A program made the position numbers and the translations under genes. A stretch of DNA of 12,825 nt from Chloroflexota bacterium (lineage in GTDB: Bacteria; Chloroflexota; Limnocylindria; Limnocylindrales; CSP1-4). Where the stretch lies: positions 1-12,825 of the forward strand of contig JAKAHX010000020.1 of NCBI GenBank assembly GCA_021814735.1. The letters are read 5' to 3'. Under the pieces are notes generated by a model, which worked only from the letters and a program-made list of their open reading frames with translations, did not search any database and was not told the DNA's origin. Shown here in pieces: positions 1 to 5,899 of this stretch (position 1 is the stretch's first letter; each line of letters begins with the position of its first letter).

Positions 1-1319
1 ACGCGTATCACCGCCTCTACCGCGAACGCCTGGCCCGCGGGCCCTGGCGCGATCGTCCCCGTCCCGTCCTGATCAACAACTGGGAGGGGACCTATTTCGA
101 CTTCGACGAGGAGCGGCTGCTGGCGATCGCCCGCTCGGCCCACGAGATGGGCGTCGAGCTCTTCGTCCTGGACGACGGCTGGTTCGGCCGGCGCGATGCC
201 GACGACAGCTCGCTCGGCGACTGGTTCGTGGACCGGCGCAAGCTCCCCAACGGCCTCGATGGCCTGGCGCGGTCCATCACGGGAATGGGGATGCAGTTCG
301 GGCTCTGGATCGAGCCCGAGATGGTGAGCGCGCGGAGCGAACTCTTCGCCGCCCACCCGGACTGGGCCGTCGGCGTGCCGGGGCGGGACCGCACCGAGAG
401 CCGCAACCAGTACGTGCTCGACATGTCACGCCCGGAGATCGTGGATCACCTCTACGAGACACTGGCCGCTGTCCTGCGCAGCGCGCCCATCTCGTACGTG
501 AAGTGGGACATGAACCGCAACATCACCGAGCCGTACAGCCGCGGGCTCGCGCCCGACCGCCAGGGCGAGTTCTTCCACCGCTACATCCTGGGCGTGTACG
601 AACTCTACGAACGACTGACCACGGCGTTCCCCGAGATCCTGTTCGAGTCCTGCGCGGGCGGGGGCGGACGCTTCGACCCGGGCCTCCTCGCCTACGCGCC
701 GCAGGGCTGGACCAGCGACGACACCGACGCGATCGAGCGGCTCCGCATCCAGTGGGGAACCTCGCTGGTCTACCCGCTGAGCTCCATGGGCGCGCACGTC
801 TCGGCCGTCCCCAACCACCAGACCGGCCGGATCACCCCGCTGGCGACCCGGGCGGCCGTCGCGTTCTTCGGCGTGTTCGGCTACGAGCTGGACCCGACCA
901 CCCTGTCGGCGGACGAGCGGCGCCAGGTCGCCGGACAGGTTGCCTTCTACGTCCGGCACCGGGACCTGTTCCAGCGGGGGCGGTTCGTCCGGCTCCGGAG
1001 CCCCTTCGAGGGGAACGAGACGGCCTGGATGGTGGTGTCGGACGACCGCCGCTCGGCCGTGGTGGGGCACTACGCCGTGCTCAGCACCGCGAATGCCGGA
1101 CCGGGCCGTCTCCGCCTGCGGGGCCTCGACCCGGGGCTCATCTACCGCGTCTCCACCTGGCCGGCAAGCGACGACACCGTGGCCCGGACCAACGCCGGGC
1201 TGCGCGGCGGCGATGAACTGATGCAGGCCGGCCTCATGCTGGGGGCCGATCGCCGGGAGACCGCGGCCCGCGGCGATTTCCAGGCCCGTCTCTTCGTGCT
1301 GGAGGCCGCCGCATCGTAG
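1..1319 (+). CDS. Alpha-galactosidase, glycoside hydrolase family 36, C-terminal part (5' end outside window)
   Basis: This enzyme hydrolyses terminal alpha-1,6-linked galactose from oligosaccharides such as melibiose and raffinose, with retention of configuration. The reading frame is open from base 3 with no stop, so the gene begins upstream; about 438 residues are present out of roughly 700 in full-length bacterial GH36 enzymes. The visible part starts just before the family motif PVLINNWE (about 64-87) and includes LDDGWFG near 168. The nucleophile motif KWDMNR has its Asp codon at 507-509. The cysteine-containing CAGGGGRFD motif lies near 650-676, and the acid/base motif SDDTDA at about 714-731. 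Both catalytic regions are intact. The C-terminal beta-sandwich follows and the gene ends in TAG. The internal ATG at 147 is only the first ATG inside the window, not a real start, because conserved family sequence precedes it. The gene converges on satP; no transporter or regulator for galactosides is visible. Confidence 0.95.
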   Translation, partial: AYHRLYRERLARGPWRDRPRPVLINNWEGTYFDFDEERLLAIARSAHEMGVELFVLDDGWFGRRDADDSSLGDWFVDRRKLPNGLDGLARSITGMGMQFGLWIEPEMVSARSELFAAHPDWAVGVPGRDRTESRNQYVLDMSRPEIVDHLYETLAAVLRSAPISYVKWDMNRNITEPYSRGLAPDRQGEFFHRYILGVYELYERLTTAFPEILFESCAGGGGRFDPGLLAYAPQGWTSDDTDAIERLRIQWGTSLVYPLSSMGAHVSAVPNHQTGRITPLATRAAVAFFGVFGYELDPTTLSADERRQVAGQVAFYVRHRDLFQRGRFVRLRSPFEGNETAWMVVSDDRRSAVVGHYAVLSTANAGPGRLRLRGLDPGLIYRVSTWPASDDTVARTNAGLRGGDELMQAGLMLGADRRETAARGDFQARLFVLEAAAS

Positions 1320-1427
1320 GGTCCGGCGACGACCGGGCCGCGGCGCGCGCCGGGCCTGCGCGCCTGACTGGGCTTGCGCCCGGGCGCGGACCGGGTCCCC
1401 GGCACGCCCGGCGCCGGCGGGAATCGG

Positions 1428-1459
1428 AAGGCCGGCCCCTGGCGAACGGGACCGGCCTT
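1428..1459. terminator. Bidirectional hairpin between convergent galactosidase and satP
   Basis: The arms AAGGCCGG (1428-1435) and CCGGCCTT (1452-1459) are perfect inverted repeats. Inside them are one C/A mismatch and three further G-C pairs around an 8-base loop. The end bases give A residues before the stem and TT after it on either strand, as expected for a terminator shared by two converging genes, although the T-tract is very short. It lies about 110 bases after the galactosidase stop and about 40 bases after the satP stop. Confidence 0.6.
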
Positions 1460-1471
1460 CGTCGTGCGTGC

Positions 1472-1490
1472 ACCCGGCACGGGGCCGGGT
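1472..1490 (-). terminator. Second hairpin just downstream of satP
   Basis: ACCCGGC (1472-1478) pairs with GCCGGGT (1484-1490) across a 5-base loop. The hairpin begins about 10 bases past the satP stop codon, so satP transcripts would meet this hairpin first and the stronger 1428-1459 hairpin next. No T-run follows, so it could instead act as a 3'-end stabiliser. Confidence 0.4.
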
Positions 1491-1500
1491 CGAGCGCTGC

Positions 1501-2073
1501 CTAGCCGGGCAGCACCTCCGAGCCCCAGCCCTCGTTGATGACCGCGCGGGCCGATCCGTAGAAGGCGGCGATCGCGGTCAGGATGCCGATGTACCCGCCG
1601 ACCTGGGTCAGGCCACTCCCGGCCGCGGCGCCGTTGAACGCGCCCAGCGCGAGGACCACGAAGGTGATCCAGAGCAGCAGGAAGATCACCATGGTCACGC
1701 GGGCGCCCTTGAGGCTGGCTACCCACATGTAGAAGGTGAAGATCCCCCACGCCAGCAGGTACCAGGCGACGACGTTGCCGGCGTCCTTGCCCTGGAACAT
1801 GAACACGAAGGCGGCGAAGCTCAACCAGAAGCCGCCGTATGAACTGAACGCCACGGCCCCGAACGTGTTCCCGTTCCTGAACTCCCACCACCCGGCGATC
1901 AGCTGGCCCAGGCCGCCGTACGCGAGCGCCAGGCCGACCACGATCGCGAGGGAGCTGCCGGTGACGAGACCCGAATTGACCAGGGACAGGATCAACGTCG
2001 TGAGGGCGAACCCGGCGAGACCGAGGGGCGCGGGATTCGCCTCCTTCGCCGCCATGCCTTGGGCCTGAGCCAC
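1501..2073 (-). CDS. satP: Acetate uptake transporter, GPR1/FUN34/YaaH (AceTr) family
   Basis: This is an inner-membrane acetate (and probably succinate) transporter of the SatP/YaaH type. It has 190 residues, close to the roughly 188 of E. coli SatP. The hallmark NPAPLGL motif is near residues 14-20, followed by six hydrophobic stretches. The conserved block EFRNGNTFG and the following SSYGGFWLS (about residues 63-85) match the family closely, as do the later KGARV stretch and the C-terminal VLPG. The start is the GTG at 2071-2073, because AAAGGAG sits 7 bases upstream; an ATG six codons further in (MAAKE) has no such site. It lies 82 bases downstream of acs on the same strand, so acetate import and acetate activation are likely co-expressed or co-regulated. 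The assignment is from family motifs; substrate choice is inferred from the neighbouring acs. Confidence 0.95.
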   Translation of the reverse strand: MAQAQGMAAKEANPAPLGLAGFALTTLILSLVNSGLVTGSSLAIVVGLALAYGGLGQLIAGWWEFRNGNTFGAVAFSSYGGFWLSFAAFVFMFQGKDAGNVVAWYLLAWGIFTFYMWVASLKGARVTMVIFLLLWITFVVLALGAFNGAAAGSGLTQVGGYIGILTAIAAFYGSARAVINEGWGSEVLPG

Positions 2074-2080
2074 GCGCGAA

Positions 2081-2087
2081 CTCCTTT
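2081..2087 (-). promoter_or_regulatory. Ribosome binding site of satP
   Basis: AAAGGAG on the minus strand lies 7 bases before the GTG at 2073. It selects that GTG as the start of satP. Confidence 0.7.
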
Positions 2088-2092
2088 CCGGT

Positions 2093-2119
2093 AGGGGGCG
2101 GCGCGGTCGACCGCCCCCT
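2093..2119 (-). terminator. Strong hairpin in the acs-satP gap
   Basis: AGGGGGCGG (2093-2101) and CCGCCCCCT (2111-2119) form a perfect 9-bp, almost all G-C stem with a 9-base loop. It lies about 37 bases past the acs stop and ends only 5 bases before the satP ribosome binding site. No U-tract follows. It may partly terminate or attenuate transcription, or it may be an intercistronic element that protects the acs message and lowers satP expression. Confidence 0.5.
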
Positions 2120-2126
2120 GGTCCAC

Positions 2127-2136
2127 CAACCGGTTG
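2127..2136. other. 10-bp perfect palindrome CAACCGGTTG
   Basis: A self-complementary decamer lies in the acs-satP gap next to the 2093-2119 hairpin. It has no loop, so it would be read as a DNA site rather than an RNA hairpin. No second copy was noticed near a promoter, so a regulatory role is only a possibility. Confidence 0.2.
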
Positions 2137-2155
2137 TCGCTCGCCTGACGGTGCG

Positions 2156-4126
2156 TCAGATGAGCTGTTCCGCCTCGCTCGACTGCGCCTTCACCCGGAT
2201 CGTCTCCACGATCCCGGTGTCGGCCAGCGTGGTCACGTCGCCCAAGGGCCGGTTCTCGGCGATGTCACGCAGCAGGCGCCGCATGATCTTGCCGGAGCGC
2301 GTCTTGGGGAGTTCCGGGGTGAACATCACCATCTTGGGGCGCGCGATCGCCCCGATCTTCGTCGCCACGTGCTCTCGAAGCTGCGCCGCCAGCGCGTCGC
2401 TCGGCTCGGCGTTCGCCTTGAGGATCACGAAGGCGAAGATCGCCTCGCCGGTGATCGGGTCGCTGCGCCCGACCACGGCGGCCTCCGCGACCGAGGGGTG
2501 GTCCACCAGGGCAGACTCCACCTCGATCGTGCTGATCCGGTGCCCGGAGACCTTCATGACGTCGTCGACGCGGCCGAGCAGCCAGAAGTAGCCGTCCGCG
2601 TCCACCTTGCAGCCATCACCGGCGAAGTAGTAGCCGGGGAACCGGCTCCAGTACGTGTTCTGGTATCGCTCGGGATCCTTGTAGATGCCGCGCATGATCG
2701 CCGGCCACGGGCGCGTGAGCACCAGGTAGCCGCCGCCGGCGCCGTTGGGGACGTCCTTGCCCTCCGCGTCGACCACCTTGGCCCCCACGCCGGGGAACGG
2801 GCGCGTGGCCGAGCCGGGCCGCAGGGTGGTGATCCCGGGGAGCGGCGTGATCAGGATCATGCCCGTCTCGGTCTGCCACCAGGTGTCCATCACCGGGCAG
2901 CGTCCGCCGCCGATGTTCCGGTGGTACCAGAGCCAGGCCTCCGGGTTGATCGGCTCGCCGACCGTGCCCAGGATCCGCAGCGAGGACATGTCGTGCTTCG
3001 CGGGCCACGACTCGCCCTGCTTCATGAAGGCGCGGATCGCGGTCGGGGCGCAGTAGAGGACGTTGACCTTGTACTTCTCGACGATGGACCACCAGCGGTC
3101 CGGATCGGGGTACTGGGGAGCACCCTCGTAGAGGATCGACGTGGTGGCGTTCGCCAGCGGCCCGTACACGATGTAGGAGTGGCCCGTGACCCAGCCGACG
3201 TCCGCCGCGCACCAGTAGACGGTGTCCGGCTTGATGTCGAAGATCGTGCTGTGGGTGGTGGCCACGCCGGTGAGGTATCCGCCGGTGGTGTGCATGATCC
3301 CCTTCGGCTTGGCGGTGGTGCCGGAGGTGTGCAGCAGGTAGAGCAGGTGCTCGGAGTCGAGCGGCACCGGGTCGCACTGGTCCGACTGGGACTCGACGAG
3401 CTCGTGCCACCAGTGATCGCGGCCGGGCGTCATGGGCACGCCGTGGCCGGTGCGCTTGACGACCAGCACGTTCTTGATCGTCGGCGAGTTGGCCACCGCC
3501 ACGTCGGCGGCGTCCTTCAGGTCGAGCACCTTGCCGTTGCGCCATCCGCCGTCGGCGGTGATGAGGGCCACGGCCTCCGAGTCGATCATGCGCCCCTGCA
3601 GGGCGTCCGAGCTGAAGCCGCCGAAGACCACCACGTGCGGCGCGCCGATCTTGGCACAGGCCAGCATCGCGATCGGCAGCTCCGGGATCATCGGCATGTA
3701 GATGCCGACCCGGTCGCCCGTCTTGACCCCGAGCGAGAGAAGGGCGTTGGCGCACTTGTTGACCTCGCGCTGGAGGTCGGCGTAGGTGAGGGTGCGGGTG
3801 TCGCCCGGCTCACCCTCCCAGTAGTAGGCGACCTTGGAGCCCAGGCCGTTCTCCACGTGGCGATCCACGCAGTTGTAGGCCACGTTGAGCTGGCCGCCGA
3901 TGAACCACTTGGCGTAGGGCAGGTTCCACTCCAGGACCTTGTCCCACTTGCGGAACCAGGAGATCCGGTTCTCTGCCTGCTCTGCCCAGAAGCCCTCGAA
4001 GTCCTGCTCGGCGTGGTCGTAGATGTCCGCCTTGGCGTTGGCGTCACGCGCGAGCTCGGGCGGGGGCGCGAACTCCCGCTGCTCCGTGAACAGTGCCTCG
4101 ATCTCGGGCTGGGAGTCCACGCTCAT
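2156..4126 (-). CDS. acs: Acetyl-CoA synthetase (AMP-forming)
   Basis: This cytosolic enzyme converts acetate, ATP and CoA to acetyl-CoA, AMP and PPi through an acetyl-adenylate. It has 656 residues, the normal Acs length. Motifs in order: the ATP-binding loop [10 protein letters not shown] at 267-276; WWQTETG at 416-422, including the acetate-pocket region; YFAGDG and the [13 protein letters not shown] hinge/A8 region at about 500-530; and PKTRSGK ending in Lys613 (codon at 2288-2290). Lys613 corresponds to the C-terminal-domain lysine needed for adenylation and acetylated in regulated Acs proteins. The start is the ATG at 4124-4126, chosen for GGAGGTG just upstream and for family length; the frame is open for 60 more codons upstream but that translation looks unlike Acs. 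Neighbours are satP downstream, and acuC and a Pat-like acetyltransferase upstream, which fits control by reversible lysine acetylation. Confidence 0.97.
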   Translation of the reverse strand: MSVDSQPEIEALFTEQREFAPPPELARDANAKADIYDHAEQDFEGFWAEQAENRISWFRKWDKVLEWNLPYAKWFIGGQLNVAYNCVDRHVENGLGSKVAYYWEGEPGDTRTLTYADLQREVNKCANALLSLGVKTGDRVGIYMPMIPELPIAMLACAKIGAPHVVVFGGFSSDALQGRMIDSEAVALITADGGWRNGKVLDLKDAADVAVANSPTIKNVLVVKRTGHGVPMTPGRDHWWHELVESQSDQCDPVPLDSEHLLYLLHTSGTTAKPKGIMHTTGGYLTGVATTHSTIFDIKPDTVYWCAADVGWVTGHSYIVYGPLANATTSILYEGAPQYPDPDRWWSIVEKYKVNVLYCAPTAIRAFMKQGESWPAKHDMSSLRILGTVGEPINPEAWLWYHRNIGGGRCPVMDTWWQTETGMILITPLPGITTLRPGSATRPFPGVGAKVVDAEGKDVPNGAGGGYLVLTRPWPAIMRGIYKDPERYQNTYWSRFPGYYFAGDGCKVDADGYFWLLGRVDDVMKVSGHRISTIEVESALVDHPSVAEAAVVGRSDPITGEAIFAFVILKANAEPSDALAAQLREHVATKIGAIARPKMVMFTPELPKTRSGKIMRRLLRDIAENRPLGDVTTLADTGIVETIRVKAQSSEAEQLI

Positions 4127-4130
4127 TCGG

Positions 4131-4137
4131 CACCTCC
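4131..4137 (-). promoter_or_regulatory. Ribosome binding site of acs
   Basis: GGAGGTG on the minus strand has its GGAGG core 6 bases before the ATG at 4126. It supports this start over more upstream in-frame codons. Confidence 0.75.
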
Positions 4138-4214
4138 GTGATGACGGGCTCGCCGAACGCCGACGCTGGGACCGAGGACCGCGGGACGTGGCGCCCGGCA
4201 GGCGTGATGGCCCA

Positions 4215-4242
4215 AGCCTATGCCCTCCGGATGGCACGTCAA
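4215..4242 (-). promoter_or_regulatory. Candidate acs promoter
   Basis: On the minus strand TTGACG (4237-4242) matches the -35 consensus at five of six bases. After a 16-base spacer comes TAGGCT (4215-4220), a weak -10. Transcription would begin near 4208, giving a leader of about 80 bases before acs. The rest of the 300-base acuC-acs gap (4127-4426) holds no coding sequence I can support; it contains the acuC terminator-like hairpin at one end, and the part near 4255-4300 is noticeably less GC-rich than its surroundings, with ATAT-containing stretches. Confidence 0.4.
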
Positions 4243-4394
4243 GAGGTGCGCAACGGCAGATATGCAGACGATACGAGGCCACCGGCGTGCGATATCCGCG
4301 CGACACGGCCGGGCTCCGGAGGACCGACGAACGCCGCCGGTGCAGCCCTGGCAGGCGGCCGGCGACCAGGCGGTGGGCCGTGCGCCGGGAGCGT

Positions 4395-4424
4395 CCTCCC
4401 CGCGGACCATGGCCGCGCGGGAGG
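4395..4424 (-). terminator. Terminator-like hairpin after acuC
   Basis: CCTCCC at 4395-4400 pairs with GGGAGG at 4419-4424. A further five pairs (CGCGG with CCGCG) continue the stem past one bulged C, with a 7-base loop. The hairpin begins 2 bases after the acuC stop codon. There is no T-run, which is common for hairpin terminators in very GC-rich genomes. It suggests that acuC and acs are separate transcription units. Confidence 0.5.
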
Positions 4425-4426
4425 GT

Positions 4427-5605
4427 TCAGGCGGCGGAGGACTCCGGAAGCGACCGGAGCGAGGTCTCGAGGGCCGTGTCGGCGGTCCGCAGGTTGGCGT
4501 CCCGCACCCGGGGAGGCTCGCCGGCCACCAGGTCCGCCGGGTCCAGCATGGTCACGGGCATGGGGGCCTGGGCGTGCCGCGCCGCGTCTTCGGCCCATTT
4601 CGCCCGCCACTCGGCCGGCGTCTCGTCCGGCACTTCGCGGTGCGCCTGTGCCAGCCACACGAGCGCCCAGGCCCGAGGCACCACCCGGTAGACGTCGTAC
4701 CCACCGCCACCCGTGGCGAGCCACCGGCCCTCCGTGTACCGGTGCGAGAGCTCGTCCACCAGGCGCGCGGCCCGGGACATCGCCCGGGTGGTCAGGTTGA
4801 GATGCGCCAGCGGGTCGTAGGCATGCGTGTCGCTGCCGTGCTGGCTGACCAGGATGGTCGGGTGGAACGCCGCGGCCAGCGGAGGGACCACGCGATGCAC
4901 GGCCTCCAGCCACGATGCGTCGGTGGTGCCCGGTTCCAGGGGCACGTTCACGGCGGTTCCGAGCGCGTCCTCCCCGCCGCATTCCTGGACGAACCCGGTG
5001 CCCGGGAAGAGCGCCGTCGGCGTCTCGTGGAACGACACCGTCAGGACCTGCGGGTCGTTCCAGAAGATGGCCTCCACGCCATCCCCGTGGTGCACGTCGA
5101 GGTCGACGTAGAGGACCCGGTGCCCCGCGTCCCGGGCGCGCGCCACGGCGAGCGCCGTGTCGTTGTAGATGCAGAACCCGCTCGCCCGGTGCGGCATCGC
5201 GTGGTGCAGCCCACCACCCGGGTGGAAGGCGTGCGTGGCAGCCCCGGAGAGGATCCGGTCCATCGCCGCGATCGAGCCCCCCGCCACGGCCGCGGCCGCC
5301 TCGTGCATGCCGTAGAAGGGGGGGTCATCCCCCCAGCTGGAAAACCCCAGCATGGGTCCCGCGTCGGGGTACTCGGAGAGCATGTGCACCGCGGAGACGT
5401 ACTCCGGGTCGTGGACCCGGTGCAGCTCCGCGTCGGAAGCCTCCGGCGGGGGCAGGAAGTCGTGGGCGCCGATGGCGCGCAGGAGATCGATCCCGGAGCC
5501 GAACCGGCGCGGCGTGAGCGGGTGATCCACGCCGAAGTCGTACAGCAGCGACCGGGGCCCGAAGACCACCAGCGGCTGCCTGTCCGGTGCGGTTCCGCGC
5601 TTCAC
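4427..5605 (-). CDS. acuC: AcuC-type lysine deacetylase (class I HDAC family)
   Basis: This is a zinc-dependent protein lysine deacetylase. AcuC of Bacillus removes the acetyl group from acetylated Acs and so reactivates it. From the chosen start it has 392 residues, close to the usual 380-390. Visible active-site features: the tandem His pair in GGGLHHAMPHR (His134-His135); the zinc ligands in DLDVHHGDG (Asp170 and His172) and in QHGSD (Asp259); and the GGGGY loop with the transition-state Tyr303. All are intact, so it should be active. The start is uncertain: GTG at 5603-5605 gives family-like length, with AAGGGAG upstream at a long 14-base spacing. GTG codons at 5641 and 5698 are alternatives that would add 12 or 31 residues. 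It lies upstream of acs on the same strand and is transcribed divergently from the Pat-like gene. It could also act on other acetylated proteins. Confidence 0.92.
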   Translation of the reverse strand: MKRGTAPDRQPLVVFGPRSLLYDFGVDHPLTPRRFGSGIDLLRAIGAHDFLPPPEASDAELHRVHDPEYVSAVHMLSEYPDAGPMLGFSSWGDDPPFYGMHEAAAAVAGGSIAAMDRILSGAATHAFHPGGGLHHAMPHRASGFCIYNDTALAVARARDAGHRVLYVDLDVHHGDGVEAIFWNDPQVLTVSFHETPTALFPGTGFVQECGGEDALGTAVNVPLEPGTTDASWLEAVHRVVPPLAAAFHPTILVSQHGSDTHAYDPLAHLNLTTRAMSRAARLVDELSHRYTEGRWLATGGGGYDVYRVVPRAWALVWLAQAHREVPDETPAEWRAKWAEDAARHAQAPMPVTMLDPADLVAGEPPRVRDANLRTADTALETSLRSLPESSAA

Positions 5606-5718
5606 GATCGTTCGGTGCGCTCCCTTCGGCAGAGACGCCACGCGCGTCCCGGACGGATTCCGCACGAGAGACGCGCCGCTCGGGCATGTTCCGGGCACGC
5701 CGCCGGCCCGGTCGCGCC

Positions 5719-5724
5719 ACTATA
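5719..5724 (-). promoter_or_regulatory. Possible -10 element for acuC
   Basis: TATAGT on the minus strand matches the -10 consensus at five of six bases in an otherwise GC-rich stretch. There is no clear -35. A start near 5712 would give a leader of about 107 bases to the GTG at 5605, or about 14 bases to the GTG at 5698. Confidence 0.25.
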
Positions 5725-5885
5725 GCGACTTCGCCGGGACCGGCCCGGCCAGGCTGGCCCACCCGCGCGTATCGTTGCCTGACGGGACCTCCGGCCCGCC
5801 CGTGGTGCACGTCCGGCTCTGGCACGGAGTGCCCGAGAATGCCAGGGTCATCGCGGCCACGAGCCGGTCGATTCCACCGAGCGAC

Positions 5886-5891
5886 AGGGGG
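5886..5891 (+). promoter_or_regulatory. Ribosome binding site of the Pat-like gene
   Basis: AGGGGG lies 8 bases before the ATG at 5900 and supports that start. Confidence 0.6.
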
Positions 5892-5899
5892 CACGATTC

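Larger units (their letters stand above)
5606..5899. other. Divergent intergenic region between acuC and the Pat-like gene
   Basis: These 294 bases separate two outward-facing genes and must hold their promoters. The only -10-like element I can point to is TATAGT on the minus strand at 5719-5724, without a recognisable -35. It would start acuC transcription near 5712. No convincing promoter pair was seen for the plus-strand gene, and no operator repeat stands out. Part of the region could code for the N-terminus of acuC if one of its more distant GTG starts is used. Confidence 0.35.

Noticed and set aside
147..149. ATG at 147 as start of the galactosidase gene
   Set aside because: Conserved GH36 sequence is encoded in frame from base 3, so the gene is truncated by the window and this ATG is internal.
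2369..4141. Long plus-strand open frame of 590 codons opposite acs
   Set aside because: It lies entirely antisense to acs, is Arg/Val/Asp/Gly-rich with no recognisable domain, and is a by-product of third-position GC in the acs codons.
4127..4306. 60-codon N-terminal extension of acs
   Set aside because: The frame is open, but the residues do not look like Acs, and a strong ribosome binding site precedes the ATG at 4126, which gives the usual family length.
4220..5725. Plus-strand open frame of 501 codons opposite acuC
   Set aside because: Antisense to a gene with intact HDAC motifs; no domain visible and composition is typical of a shadow frame.
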